Shown piece by piece: positions 36,833 through 47,922 of a DNA stretch of 64,000 nt. The stretch spans positions 186,001-250,000 of the forward strand of contig ML991776.1 of assembly GCA_010094025.1 (NCBI GenBank), in the 5' to 3' direction. Each line of letters begins with the position of its first letter. The first letter of the stretch is position 1. The notes beneath the pieces were generated by a model that was not told the DNA's origin, ran no database searches, and saw nothing but the letters and a program-made list of their open reading frames with translations. The stretch is from Viridothelium virens (taxonomy: Eukaryota > Ascomycota > Dothideomycetes > Trypetheliales > Trypetheliaceae). The translations under genes and the position numbers were made by a program.

Positions 36833-37309
36833 ATAGCTTTAAGGTCAATGTCTGACTGTCTCTATGATCTACAATGCTGATCGACACGGTCCCTCTCCTT
36901 GGTTCACTACACTATGCCGTCTATCTCTGCAATCTCCGCTCATATACCTTCGTAAAACACTGTCCTTTGAGGAATACGCTGACGAGACGGGTATTAAGTT
37001 AGCAATAAATGAGCTGTAATCAGCAATGATATCGTCATGATCACATGATGTTTGTTGTAGAGCTTCCTAGCAGGGTCTTCCGCGGAACCGAGCAGGCAAA
37101 CTTCGGATTAAATCATTCTTCGGCTTAAAATTCAAACATGATCTATATATATTCGGACGTGACGTTCGGAAGACTGTTAAGGGTGTCTACATGGGTCCGA
37201 TATTTTGCGCAGTATCTATAACGCTCTTTCAGCGATCTACTCATGCAAGAATTTACGTTTTATAGTCTCCTGACATCTAAGTCCAGACTCAGAGCCGTAG
37301 CACCCCAGA
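36833..37309. other. Intergenic region, no features seen
   Basis: About 480 AT-rich nt between two plus-strand genes. It presumably carries a terminator and the promoter of the next gene. Confidence 0.35.
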
Positions 37310-38092
37310 ATGGTTACCTACGCAGTTCTCGGTTCTACCGGCAACTGCGGCACTGCGCTCATCCGAATTCTATCACAGCGCCCGGAAGCGAGAATACATG
37401 CCTACTGCCGCAACAAAACCAAGCTTTTGCAACTCTTTCCTGAACTCTTCTCAAGTCAGCAGGCAGAAATATTCGAGGGAAGCATTGAGGATGTCGACCT
37501 CCTTGCTTCCTGTGTACGCCATTGCCGCACAATTTTCATGGTTGTTTCGACCAATGATAACATTCCCGGATGTCGTCTCAGCCAGGATACCGCTATTGGA
37601 GTAATCAGTGCGCTTCAAAGCTCTAGAAAGCTCAAAGGGATACAGATGCCCAAGCTTGTCCTCCTCTCTTCAGCAACCATCGACGACCATTTCTCACGCC
37701 ACCTGCCATATCTATTGCGGCAGATATTGCTTCGCTCGGCGTCTAACGTTTACAACGACTTGAGAAAGACGGAAGAGCTTCTCCGGGAGCAGGAAAGCTG
37801 GTTAACTACAATTTTCGTTAAACCAGGGGCGCTTTCTGTGGATGAGCAACGAGGGCATGCTTTGAGTCTGACTGAAGAGGAAAGTCCGATCTCCTATCTC
37901 GACCTTGCGGCTGCTATGGTAGAGGCTGCAGACGACCTGGAGGGACGCTATGATACGCGCAATGTTAGCGTGGTAAGTACGAATGGAAAAGCAAAATTTC
38001 CGTCTGGAACTCCTATGTGCATTCTGATGGGGCTTTTGAGCCATTTTGTTCCATTCATACACCCGTATTTGCCATCCACAGGTCCTGGTTGA
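37310..38092 (+). CDS. NAD(P)-binding oxidoreductase, AvfA/MdpK-like
   Basis: Single exon of 260 residues. The N-terminus [16 protein letters not shown] carries the NmrA-type GxxGxxG motif. Later blocks are [33 protein letters not shown] and the end [19 protein letters not shown]. These match the aflatoxin/sterigmatocystin AvfA-StcO and monodictyphenone MdpK group as I recall it. AvfA-like proteins help convert averufin to a hydroxyversicolorone-type product, and MdpK may assist anthraquinone reduction or ring opening. No catalytic Tyr-Lys pair is evident, so its chemistry is unclear. A GT donor near 37973 could allow alternative splicing, but the unspliced reading looks genuine. Confidence 0.75.
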   Translation: MVTYAVLGSTGNCGTALIRILSQRPEARIHAYCRNKTKLLQLFPELFSSQQAEIFEGSIEDVDLLASCVRHCRTIFMVVSTNDNIPGCRLSQDTAIGVISALQSSRKLKGIQMPKLVLLSSATIDDHFSRHLPYLLRQILLRSASNVYNDLRKTEELLREQESWLTTIFVKPGALSVDEQRGHALSLTEEESPISYLDLAAAMVEAADDLEGRYDTRNVSVVSTNGKAKFPSGTPMCILMGLLSHFVPFIHPYLPSTGPG

Positions 38093-38883
38093 GTTATATA
38101 GCGCGAGATGGATGTTATTTTAATTCCCTTTTAAGATACAGACCTTGCTTTACTGTAGTCCTACATAGTCTTAGAGTAGGGATACAAGAGAGACAATACT
38201 TATGGGCTGACGCCGACTATGATTGCCGAATGATAAGTCGTAAAAGCTGAAGACGTTCCGGGATTGACTAGTCGAGAAATTCCTACACACTCAAATTCGA
38301 AACGACCGCCGAGTCCATACATCTTCATCGACCTCCCGGACGGCCAGGTCACCTTCATCTCCTCGGTGATCAATACCGAGGCAGAAACTTATCTACTGGG
38401 TATGAGCCAACTATCAAATACTACGTCTGCGAGTTACCTGACCTCTTAGGTCACATACAATGTTCTGGCACAGAGTGCTTAGATGAGTGATTGGTACAAA
38501 TCTCTAAGCGTTGTCGACGCGCGTAGAGTACAACCAAGTGCCTAGACTGTTCAGCCGAAGACGTCTTTCCATCAACAGCCACGGCCCCACGAAGGTATAC
38601 TTAGCGATAAGTAATAACATCTTGAAGTAATTTGCTGTGCTGTCAGAGACATTACAATAGTGTAGATTAGTGTCTTAATTTCCTGGATTTTTAGAAAGTG
38701 TCAACATCGTATCAGGAGCAGTAGCTGGGTTTCAATGCATGGCGTTTCGAGACAATACAACTTAATTCAATTAGAGTTTGAGATTCTGATAGCGATCTGG
38801 AATGAGATTTCGCCTTCCATCTTGTATGATCCATAAGGTCGATTTCATTTGGTATCACATCCAAAGCTTCCGCGATGGAAATA
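38093..38883. other. Convergent spacer with a short protein-like remnant
   Basis: 790 nt between convergent genes. A 61-codon plus-strand frame (38264-38449) reads PSPYIFIDLPDGQVTFIS and so looks protein-like, but I do not know its family. It may be a decayed exon. A 7-bp hairpin (CCTCGGT with ACCGAGG, 38361-38381) lies in it. Confidence 0.3.
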
Positions 38884-39798
38884 TCAACGTCGCATTGCCA
38901 AGATGACTTTCGCAGGCCAACACCCCCGAACTCGCCTGCCATCCCCCAGCAGGGTCTCAAGTTCTTGAAACAGCTTTGTAAATGCTCCGAGATTCCCTGA
39001 AATAAATGGAAATGAGCACATGTGCTCCTTAACGCCATTTAGGTCCGTCTCGAAGCTCCATCCAGCTTCGTCCTCGAAGATTTCAACGTCACATGATCCA
39101 GTATGTCTGGGCTCTGTATTTCTATAGGCCTCTTCTGGTGGCAAGAGTCCGATTATACCACCCTTTTTCATGTTCAAATGCACGCGCTCCGCCCCGGGTA
39201 AAAAGAATTCAGGATCTAGCGGAGCTACGTTGCCATCCTTAGTTCTTGCCATAATTCTGATGGTCTGCTCAGGCTGATCTGTGTTTTTCAAAAGCTCGCG
39301 GCCTCCTTGATGGCTGATACGTTGCCACAAGTCTTGCAGCCTGGTATCCTCGAAGCAAGCAGGTCCAAATGTACCACAGACGAAAGTGCCGCCAGGCTTC
39401 AATTGTCTTGCAATGGCACCCATGGCCGCTTTCTGGTCAGGAAAATGCATCACATTTGTTGCAAAGATCATGTCCACGCTGGCTGCAGCGATGTCGTCTG
39501 CCTCCTCCACCTTGGCTGTACGGTAGCTGAATCCATCAGTACCTAGACGTTCCTGGGCAAGCTCGACGTTCGTAGCAACGATGTCCGAGACAATAACATG
39601 TGCAAACCTGGACCGAAGTTTTTGGGCATAGGGGCCATTTCCAGCACCTACGTCATGGCTCGTGCCAAAGGTGCCACCATGAGCTTGATGGTAGTCGAAA
39701 ATGCGGTCGAACAAAGCATCTGGAGCCTGTGGTCGGCCCTTGAGGTAGTTGTTCCAGAACTTCGTGTCTTGAGCAAAAATTGTACCGTTTGAATTCAT
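38884..39798 (-). CDS. SAM-dependent class I methyltransferase
   Basis: Single exon; the ATG at 39798 gives 304 residues (an upstream extension opens only from TTG). SAM motif I appears as HDVGAGNGPYAQKL (about 50-63). The acidic SDI at the end of strand 2 and FATNVMHFPDQKAAMGAIARQLKPGG follow in order, as in Tam-type methyltransferases. The C-terminal half is variable and probably substrate-binding. In the cluster it could O-methylate an anthraquinone, as in the emodin-to-questin step, or a ring-opened carboxylate. This differs from the winged-helix O-methyltransferase type used in some related clusters. Assignment to the pathway rests on location. Confidence 0.85.
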   Translation of the reverse strand: MNSNGTIFAQDTKFWNNYLKGRPQAPDALFDRIFDYHQAHGGTFGTSHDVGAGNGPYAQKLRSRFAHVIVSDIVATNVELAQERLGTDGFSYRTAKVEEADDIAAASVDMIFATNVMHFPDQKAAMGAIARQLKPGGTFVCGTFGPACFEDTRLQDLWQRISHQGGRELLKNTDQPEQTIRIMARTKDGNVAPLDPEFFLPGAERVHLNMKKGGIIGLLPPEEAYRNTEPRHTGSCDVEIFEDEAGWSFETDLNGVKEHMCSFPFISGNLGAFTKLFQELETLLGDGRRVRGCWPAKVILAMRR

Positions 39799-40284
39799 GA
39801 CATGCGACAACTACCTGCTGGAGAATAGATCGTATTGCGGGCGAGGGTACGTGGAACCAGATGAGGGTCTCCTGCTGTTAGCGGATTTTGGTTTCGTATC
39901 ACCCGGTAAGCTCAGGTCTAGTATCACACCTTGCCCCTCCTGCGAAGGAAAATCATGAGCCATTTCTAGGTCGAACTAGCTTGGTCGTCCTGCAAGCACG
40001 GTATCTCCGGTGTCGTATTGGCATAATGTTGTAGAGTATCTGAGTAGCCCCCACAACAATCGCCGCCTCGTGTCGGGGTAATGCAAGGTCCAACCACTGG
40101 TGTTGTATCAATTTGACCGAGCCGTTGCTGCATTAGATTTCGGTATACTCCATGAGATGATATGCTTCAACATCCTTGCATAAGCCGTCCGCGCTAGAAA
40201 TCTTTCATAGATTTAGATGGAACGATAGGCCATACATAGTAGAAAGATGATGATGACCTGCTATTTTGGTAATGGTCATATAAG
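39799..40284. other. Intergenic region, no features seen
   Basis: About 490 nt between the methyltransferase promoter side and the 3' end of the AflS-like gene. Only chance open frames are present. Confidence 0.4.
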
Positions 40285-41708
40285 TTACAGCTCCATGATA
40301 TCGTCGGCGTCTCCATAAACTTGGTATTTGACTACCAAAGCGACGACAAGATTGTTGCGAGAACACAGCTTGTTCACCACGACTAATCTTCCCATGCTGT
40401 CTCGGACCGCGTCTATCAGTTCGAGCAGCTCGAGCATTTCCATCTCGTTCTCGTTGGCGAGTTGGCGGAGGGTCAGGGACCGCGAACGGGCAATCGCCTC
40501 GATTTCCGGGTTGGGGAGGGTGCCTGGCTTTGGAAGGAGGCGCGCTGTCAATACTAGCAGCAAGCCATTGTTTGACCGAAGGACGCTCAGATGCGCTTGC
40601 AGCTCCGAAAGAGTGCCATTTGCACCTGCGCTAGTTAAGGGTGATGATGACGCTAACGGCAGGTGAAGAATGTAGATGGCGGCGTCAGTAGCGGTTTGCC
40701 GTGTTCCCACGGCACGGTTGGTTACCGTAACGCGGGGGTTGAGGTCCGGCCCGTGATCCGTATAGTTGCTGCTAGTGTCTAAACGGTTCTGCTTCAGCAG
40801 TAAAAGCGCCGCTGCCGAAGCTGGTTTCGGATCACTAATTTGAACAAGGATGTGGAAGTTGGAATATAGATCTGCAAGTTTTCGTGCCATCGTCGTTGAC
40901 TGAGCGCCCACCTGTCATCAGATCAGCCGCTGGCCAAATAGTCTGCAGGATTTACCGCAAAAAATTTCACAGCAATAAGCAAAGTTTTGTCTTGGAAATG
41001 CATTACCTCAACTATGCGCGTGTATGCAATGCTGATATTGGGCGAATCCCAGTTCAGCTGCGCGAAAATGTCGGCGACGTTTTCCGAGGCCGCATGCAAG
41101 CCTCCTGCATAGTGGAGGTAGGCGGACCATTGACGGCTCAACTTAGGCCGCTCATCGCGGGCCGTGTGGAATGGCTTGTTCGTATTCAGAGCCAGGTTGT
41201 AGGCGCTCTCGTCGGAGCGCTGTGAGTCTCCGAAACGCTGGGTAGCTAAGGCCATTGACAAGGCAGCCGGCGCCACAGACTCTGCGAGGAACATTGCGGC
41301 ATCGAGGAGCGCGGGATTGGTCACAAATTGCGCCGATAAGGGTGTGTGGGCCACATAGTCGGGCTGCAACTCGTGCAGAAATCCGGATGTCGCCATGAGA
41401 CGAATTATACGAGCGAGTAGAGTCTTTGGAACGCCTGATAGATCTGCAACATCTTTGATGGGAACGCTTCCAGCCAGAGGTATACAGGCCAAGATTTGGA
41501 ACTCGCCAAGCCAGCGCAGGCAACCGAGTACTTCGCTCTGAGATGATCAGCTTCAGGAGTTCCTTGAAGATGCGAGGAACTGATTAAGTAGTAAGAAAGG
41601 GGTGCCAACCTGGCTCGCGAGGTGTTGAAGGAAGTCGGTTGGCTCTCGAACGGGCGTGTCAAGGCTGTTGCTCTGGCCTCCCAATGGGATGGGGACCAAG
41701 CGATCCAT
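40285..41708 (-). CDS. aflS: AflS (AflJ)-like cluster co-activator
   Basis: Exons 41708-41610, 41537-41007 and 40911-40285, 418 residues. The second splice gives RIVEVGAQSTTMARKLADLY. The protein has an O-methyltransferase layout: a winged-helix part (LAGSVPIKDVADLSGVPKTLLARIIRLM) and a Rossmann-like part. The glycine-rich SAM motif is reduced to EVGAQSTTMARK, so it is probably not a working methyltransferase. In aflatoxin and monodictyphenone clusters, AflS binds AflR and raises transcription of the pathway. It diverges from the AflR-like gene across 749 nt, the same arrangement as aflR/aflS and mdpE/mdpA. A 15-bp tandem repeat lies 26-85 nt upstream of the start. Confidence 0.9.
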
Positions 41709-42457
41709 GTCGGGAAGACGGGGACGGTCCGTAGATGGGAGATCTGTAGATGCGAGATCTGTCGATGGCAGACCTGTCGACGGGATATCTATACATAGGA
41801 AGAGTATAAAATTGCGGAGGTCTGTTCATTCGTGAAGCCATTTGGGTTGAAGTCATGACGTACAAACTTGCCGTGGCGGTATCCAATAACGCAAAAGGAG
41901 ATCGAAAGGTGGGAGAAGCACAGCATAACTCCCCAAAACGCCACAGGAGGGCATGCAGAAGGGAAATGCACTCAAGCTGTGGTGGCACTAGATTAGTAGA
42001 TTTCAAATCATCTAGGAGTAGGAGATGTAGGAGAGGGTGCGATGAGAACGAGTGACTTTGTGGCTGACGGCCCCACTTCGAGTATGTAACGATACTCCAT
42101 TTATGCGCGTCATCCGATGTTATTCAGATATTCAATGTTGCGTGCTGGAGTACTGATAAGAGTTTATGCAATGGCAACGAGGTATCTGTTTAGTGTCTTC
42201 ACCTAGCCTGATCCCGGAAACCCACGGCGCTTTCAACTTTCATTCAGTCATCGTAGTCGCCCTCTCGATCATGTTTGAATCATTTCCGGCTCTCGGGTTA
42301 CCCTAGCTCTCTAAACCAGTGCGGGCGAGAAACCATCCAGACTAGGAGAGTAGGAAGAGAGTTCGAGAATCTATGAATTGTTAAGAATCCTTTGTACCTA
42401 CATTATGGCCATGCTATTTTAGCATTACCATGAGCCACGTGGGAGTTACAATTCACC
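41709..42457. promoter_or_regulatory. Bidirectional aflS-aflR promoter region
   Basis: 749 nt between the divergent regulator genes, the expected site of autoregulation. No exact TCGN5CGR site was seen by eye; TCGGATGACGC on the minus strand (about 42107-42117) is one base from it. The aflS-proximal part holds a 15-bp minisatellite. Confidence 0.6.
41734..41793. repeat. 15-bp tandem repeat, 4 copies, upstream of aflS-like gene
   Basis: Four units of period 15 start at 41734, 41749, 41764 and 41779: GATGGGAGATCTGTA, GATGCGAGATCTGTC, GATGGCAGACCTGTC and GACGGGATATCTATA. The repeat sits in the probable 5' leader or core promoter of the aflS-like gene. Copy number may vary between strains. Confidence 0.9.
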
Positions 42458-43765
42458 ATGCAACGTCCAGGCTCCCGAACCCAATATTTCCATGGAACTG
42501 GATCACCCCGGACTGGAAGTACAACGAATAAGTTACGAGACAGTTGCCATGCTTGTGCCTTGTCCAAGGTTAAATGCGCCAAGGAGAAACCAACTTGTGC
42601 TCGATGCGCCAAGCGTGGCATTGAGTGTGAGTACTTTATTACCAAACGACCGGGGCGCAAGCGTGAAAACCGCCAGGCCAACAATAACGGAAAGACTCGC
42701 GATACGACTAAAACACATACCACGTCGTCCGAGAGCAATGACTATCTGACCCCTCCAGACCACGACCCAAGCTCCGCTAGACCAGGCAGCTCCTCTGGGG
42801 CTGAGTGCTATGGCAGTTTAACGCCGCTCGAGCCCAGCCTCGCCTCAGTGCTTGAGGGCATAAACAACGATTTCGATGACTTTCTTACATCACCTGTAGA
42901 TTCTTTTGATCTGGAACCTTTCGACCCTAATGACTCCACTCCAGGGCCTAATGAGGTTGCGAAGCTTCTTCTGTCTGGAGCCACCGATCCCGACCCGATT
43001 TCAGAAACATCCATGAATGGCCATCTAAACACATACAACACATCTTTACATTCCTTGACGAGCCAGTCGTTATTAGATAGCAACACGGGTGTGGGCGAAG
43101 CGTCGGACTCGACCTGTCGTTGTCTAATGCAAGCACTGGATCTTATGAAGAAGCTGTCCTCAACCAAGACGTCATGCGGCGTTCAGTCCAACAGACCGGG
43201 CACTGCTGGCGTACCTTCAGCCGAAACTATCGTCCTGGAGAACAAGCAGACCCTCGAAGCTATCACCGACATGCTCCGATGCTCTTGTGCGGAAGACAGC
43301 TACTTGCTGACGTTCTTGTCGATGATCATTTTCAAGATACTGGGCCGATATGCAGCAGCGGCGCCCAAACAACAGGGAGAAGAAATCGAAGAGGTTAACA
43401 AGCACAATGGGAATACATCCACGAGAAGGCAGCCGCGGCCGGCCGGTAGCCATTCTCTTGGTGAAGACGGTGTTAGACGTATGTCAGCTCAATTGATCCT
43501 CAGTGAGCTCCATCGTGTGCAAAATTGTGTCAATCAGCTCTCGCCACGACTCAATTCCGGTGAAATGGGAGAAGTATCGAGCAAGAGATTGAGGAGTCCA
43601 GACAGAGAAGTTCCGGGAAGGGAGCGCTCCTGTTTTCCACTTGCAAATGACGACACTAGCGTAACCCCTTTTCCCACGACCGTTTTGGACCACCTGGGAA
43701 TTGGTCTGCGCCAATCTCTCAGTATGCTATCATCATACATCATAGACGTTTTACGACAAAGTTAG
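42458..43765 (+). CDS. aflR: AflR-like Zn(II)2Cys6 pathway activator
   Basis: Single exon of 435 residues. The zinc cluster has cysteines at 30, 33, 40, 47, 50 and 57 (C2C6C6C2C6C), in KLRDSCHACALSKVKC and the following PTCARCAKRGIEC. A basic linker follows (ITKRPGRKREN). This arrangement, with the RDSC entry and KEKP turn, matches AflR rather than general fungal activators. An acidic central region and a C-terminal block (EDSYLLTFLSMIIFKILGRYAAA) fit the AflR regulatory domain. AflR binds TCGN5CGR-type sites in promoters of its cluster and works with AflS. The divergent partner encodes that coactivator. It is expected to control the surrounding halogenase, reductase and oxidase genes. Confidence 0.93.
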   Translation: MQRPGSRTQYFHGTGSPRTGSTTNKLRDSCHACALSKVKCAKEKPTCARCAKRGIECEYFITKRPGRKRENRQANNNGKTRDTTKTHTTSSESNDYLTPPDHDPSSARPGSSSGAECYGSLTPLEPSLASVLEGINNDFDDFLTSPVDSFDLEPFDPNDSTPGPNEVAKLLLSGATDPDPISETSMNGHLNTYNTSLHSLTSQSLLDSNTGVGEASDSTCRCLMQALDLMKKLSSTKTSCGVQSNRPGTAGVPSAETIVLENKQTLEAITDMLRCSCAEDSYLLTFLSMIIFKILGRYAAAAPKQQGEEIEEVNKHNGNTSTRRQPRPAGSHSLGEDGVRRMSAQLILSELHRVQNCVNQLSPRLNSGEMGEVSSKRLRSPDREVPGRERSCFPLANDDTSVTPFPTTVLDHLGIGLRQSLSMLSSYIIDVLRQS

Positions 43766-45558
43766 CAGCCGGCAGATAGTCTATAGAATCAATTCCACCT
43801 TGTTATTCGTAATATTGTAATTCCCAACTCTACAAGCTGCAGATACTCAGCGAATTTTAAATACATATTTGTAATAACCCTGTTAAACAGGGTTCAATAC
43901 CCGATACCGAACTCAGTGACGGATTAAGCATCGAGATCGAGGGCATTGACATTAGGTATGAATCAAGAAGCGTACTCGTGATTTCCTCAAACTCCAACAT
44001 TCGACGTGTATTCTTTGCATGTGAAACTTTGAGTCATTGCGTCAGAGCAAATACAGTACTCTGTAGATCTTTCTAGGGTGCTAGGATATGGAGCATGCCA
44101 GCCCTGGATGAAATTAAGGAGGTGAAGTCCCTGTTGCCGTTCATACCCAATTTAGTTAGGTATCCAACCACGTGGGTACCAAAAACACTTCGCACACGTA
44201 AGTTAGACCCGCGTTATACCACACAAGTACCTTTTGTAGATGTATGTTAATATTTGTATACTGTGTAATTAAGGTATTAGTGTGTAGAGTAAAGTTTTTC
44301 AGGGCCCGCGCGGCTAGCCTCGGCGATGCTTGTGAGGCTGCGGCAAGGGCTAGAAGCGACCAAATTCGAACTTGAGAGACTCATGCCTAGCCTCGGGCTC
44401 GACATTCAAATGTTCAGCAACATCAATGGACAACAGCGAATAAGAACTTCTAGCCTTTTTCACCTTCTCCAACGCCAAGGAAATTATAGTCAGCGAACCA
44501 CCTGATCTTCGCGATATCCTCGAACTCAACAAATGGAAGCCCAGAAACATCGTCCCTTTCTCTGCCAACGTTGAGTTCCTTTCCGAGCGTGAGTCCTGAG
44601 ACCTATACCACGGTGCAAGAGGGCAGAAGCTTCTCAACATTGTCAAAGATACAGGCAAGCCTCCTGAGAGTGCTGTCCATCTGAATCTGACTGACCATCG
44701 GGACGTCTCAATTAGGGATACATTGTACTTCTTACCATTAACATCGGCGAGTCGGAGGATCTCAGCTTTCAATCCAATGTATCAGCAGTCAAGCTAGAGC
44801 AGCGAGGAAAAATTGCTGAGGGAGAGAAAGTCTCTGAAGCACTTCAAACATAGCCGACCTGGCCTCTAGTACCTGGATCTGCTGCATGCGCTTGTAGGCC
44901 GCCATCAAAGGGCGAACAGTGGCAGAATCAATCGAAGACTGTCTCCACCAGTCCATTGCTCGATAAAGAAGACGTACTAAATTTATCGAGCATACATAAC
45001 ACGCTATGTCTCCTCGAAAAGAAATATACAGTCATCTGAACTCCGAAACACAAGGAAACATGGATCAGCTAGAGCGGTACTAATTCCGCGACCTCAACAC
45101 TTTCTGATCTCGTCCCTCAGGGATGCGGCTCTGGTAGATATGATACATGTGACTGTCTAGAGCTGTCTAAGGTAAATGTGAAGGAACCGGTGGAGCACCG
45201 ACGAGATCCATCTACCTGATGGGTACCACTTCTAGAAGGTCTTTCTCACGATATGCAAACATGATAAACTGTGACGAGTGTTTTCGATACACCTTATTCG
45301 ACGTACCTGGTGACGCACTTCGGGAGATTATGCTATAGGGTTCGGGAATCGCGAGTTTGCATGCAATGCGGGTCCCCGGTTCAGCCATTGGCTCATAAAT
45401 CTCTCATTTGTACGGATGACCTGCGTCGGAATAATTCCAAAATGCTATATTCCAAAGAGTCCTTTCTCCTCTATTAGCAAGGTGAATCCAAGGCAGACTC
45501 CTCTTAGACTAACAAATCTTGTCTCTCAATATCATTCAGCCTAGCGTCCCACAGACAA
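43766..45558. other. Gene-poor region with dispersed repeat and decayed sequence
   Basis: 1.8 kb without a supported gene. Copy B of the dispersed repeat lies at 44109. The stretch 44300-44800 has protein-like fragments broken by stops in the plus frames and a 140-codon minus-strand frame of no known family; it may be a decayed gene or element. The last 300 nt should contain the promoter of the next gene. TCGGGAATCGC (45342-45352) is one base away from an AflR site. Confidence 0.4.
44109..44135. repeat. Dispersed repeat copy B
   Basis: Shares 18 identical bases with 35709-35726 and a nearby GGTACCAAAAAC (44175-44186). The 12-nt word lies upstream of the 18-mer in copy A and downstream in copy B, so the two loci are not a simple duplication. 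Confidence 0.7.
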
Positions 45559-47004
45559 ATGACGATCATGGCGACCAAATTTGCTTCGCAAGTTCATCTA
45601 TCACTCAACCGTATGGGCTTGGCCCGCATTGATGAAAGCCCTCCCGGCTGTATTGAGGTGGCAAACGAGCTTCTGCAAGCAAACCACAACAAGCACCACA
45701 TGTTCTTTCGAGATGTCGCCGGCCATAACCATATACCTCACTCAATACTGACTGTCCTGGCTATGGGGGGCGGCCCGAAGGAATTGAAGAGGGCCTATGA
45801 CGATAGCGAAGCATTCCAACAACCACTACTCCCTGTAGATCACCAAGTTGTCCATGAGCTCCGGGATCCCGACAAATTTCTAGCAAGAATGCAACAGTTG
45901 TCTGAATATCCGAACTTTCTACACTTCTTCGAGCAAGAAATTGAAGCCAAGAGCTGGCAGGCCGTTGTCAATGAATACTGCTTCAGTCGCACTCCTCTAG
46001 CCGATACAATACTTTCCCAGCTATTCGAAGGCCTTTATCATCCCATCATTCATATGGCCTATGGCATCGAGTTTGATCAGCCCAGCATCGTCGCTGAGGG
46101 TCTCGCGCAGGCGGCCTCCCACAACCCAGGGCACGTTGACGAGTTCTTCAATCGCAGTGAGCAGCTGGCGCGCTCTGGCTCCGTAAAAGCGAAACCACTC
46201 AAGGACCTTTACGCGGAGGTCCATGCTAGCGAGAAGATTCGGGCGTCTACATGGCTCAAGGACGGGCCTTTGCGTTCACAAGGCGTGTTGAAGCGTGCCA
46301 TGGAGGACTTGGCGGCTGTGGCAGCGCAGTTCCAGATTGCACCTACCGATTTGGAGCGAGGCAAGGCTGAGATGATCAGCTGTGGAGCATTCACGAGTGC
46401 GGGTCAGAAAGCTGGCAAGATGTGTAAGATTGACTTTTTCTACCTTCATATTGTCACCTGCTCTATTATGGTCGATGTAATGCTGCGGGAATCATGGATC
46501 ACGCTCGAGAACAAGGCGCGCTTAATTGAATGGAAGGGCCGACTGGACCTTGTGTGGTACGCATCCAGTGGTGCGGCTGATTTGCGAGCCAAACATATCA
46601 CCGCGTACACGCCAACGTTGAGTAAAGGGATGGACTGGCATTCGATGTACAAGGCGTCGAACGACATCCACGATGACGGACACATTGTTAAATTTATTCG
46701 GGCCCTGAAGAATGGTGAGGACGTGGTGAAACCCTTTGAGCAGAGCCAAGACACCGCTACCTTCCCAGTCACGGGCGACATGTGGCTCAAAATTGCACAG
46801 ATGTGCTACGATGGAACTGCGACCATTGGGCCTGAGAGTCCACATGAGTTATCAAAGAAATGGGTATGGGGTGCTGGATTTGATCTGCCGTGGATGAAGG
46901 TCCCAGACCTGAATTCTATTGCTATGAAGTCAGATCCTGGTTCACTGGGCTCTATGGATACTGCCCAGAACATAGCAGAGTGGGTCGCCTCAGCTAAGGC
47001 TTGA
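45559..47004 (+). CDS. Questin oxidase-like protein (DUF4243; MdpL/GedK/AflY type)
   Basis: Single exon of 481 residues. Conserved-looking blocks include HNKHHMFFRDVAGHNHIPHSILTV cut by the family's usual spacing, AYDDSEAFQQPL, FEGLYHPIIHMAYGIEF and the histidine-bearing KASNDIHDDGHIVKFIRAL. This is the DUF4243 questin oxidase pattern. The family performs Baeyer-Villiger-like oxidation that opens the central ring of anthraquinones, giving benzophenones such as desmethylsulochrin, or the equivalent step in aflatoxin-type pathways. The gene is the last recognisable member of the cluster on this side. Paired with the halogenase, it points to a chlorinated benzophenone or a product derived from one. 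Confidence 0.88.
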   Translation: MTIMATKFASQVHLSLNRMGLARIDESPPGCIEVANELLQANHNKHHMFFRDVAGHNHIPHSILTVLAMGGGPKELKRAYDDSEAFQQPLLPVDHQVVHELRDPDKFLARMQQLSEYPNFLHFFEQEIEAKSWQAVVNEYCFSRTPLADTILSQLFEGLYHPIIHMAYGIEFDQPSIVAEGLAQAASHNPGHVDEFFNRSEQLARSGSVKAKPLKDLYAEVHASEKIRASTWLKDGPLRSQGVLKRAMEDLAAVAAQFQIAPTDLERGKAEMISCGAFTSAGQKAGKMCKIDFFYLHIVTCSIMVDVMLRESWITLENKARLIEWKGRLDLVWYASSGAADLRAKHITAYTPTLSKGMDWHSMYKASNDIHDDGHIVKFIRALKNGEDVVKPFEQSQDTATFPVTGDMWLKIAQMCYDGTATIGPESPHELSKKWVWGAGFDLPWMKVPDLNSIAMKSDPGSLGSMDTAQNIAEWVASAKA

Positions 47005-47922
47005 ACGAAGTCGACTAGTGCTTGTGAAGTGAATCAAATATTTGATTGCGCGTTAAACATGTTCACATTGGTCTCCGTTCCTACCGATTTGCCTACTTAT
47101 CGTGATAAGTAAGCAGAGGAGAGTTTTGTTACAGTCTGAATGCAGGGGCTCACTTGCTGAGAATCAATGGGTTTTAATCAAACCAATTTTCCGTAGACAC
47201 GAGTTATACAAACGCAAAATTGGGTAAAGAGGAAAAGATTTACAGCTATGGCAGGTGCCACAACATTTGCCATGGTCCCTTTTACCTTGATGATGATGGA
47301 CCCAACCAACGATACCATGTTATGATGTTCCGTCTGGAAGCATCAACAACAGGATCGATATCGACAGCAAAATCTCAATTCCGTGCGTGAGCTAGTGATG
47401 AAATGGTATTGGCTGCATGTTGCTCGCTCTCTGTTGTCCTTAGCCGGGGCAACCCTTGGCCTGTCGGATATCGTGGACGACCTCGGTGGATAGAGCAGCG
47501 GGAATCGGTAGATAGCAAACTCGTGATATAGCGGTGGCACTCTAATCACCGAATGTACATTCAAACAGGGTCACCGAATTGAAATAGTTTTTTTTAATCG
47601 TACCGATTAGCTTTTTGGATTATGCCGATTTTCTTTTGCATCAGACGAACAATATTGATCCCTGCGGGCTTGGTAGCTTTACTCGGATGACCTCGAGCGA
47701 AGCGAAGAGAGTACGATAGAGTACGATAGAATACGATAATTTAGAGCAGAGTACTCTATCCTTGTTTCAGGCTCTGGGTACCATACCTGTGCCTCTCGTA
47801 TATCTGACTCGCTCTGCTCTACTACTCCAATCTGGATCTGAGTCTTCTAAGGCACTCGGTAAATTGGTATTGGAAAGACCAGATCCAGAGCCATCCAATT
47901 CAATCGCAGCACTGCATTTTCA
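47005..47922. other. Intergenic region at the cluster's right edge
   Basis: About 900 nt between convergent 3' ends. No gene is visible. It contains three tandem decamers (47709-47738). Confidence 0.4.
47709..47738. repeat. Tandem decamer repeat, 3 copies
   Basis: Three adjacent units of GAGTACGATA; the third has one change (GAATACGATA). Confidence 0.9.

Noticed and set aside
44350-44772. 140-codon minus-strand frame right of the AflR-like gene
   Set aside because: No recognisable family, and plus-strand frames here look equally protein-like, suggesting decayed DNA rather than a gene.
41709-45558. AflR binding sites TCGN5CGR in cluster promoters
   Set aside because: Manual scanning found only one-base near matches (about 42107 and 45342); not listed as sites. 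A motif scan would settle it.
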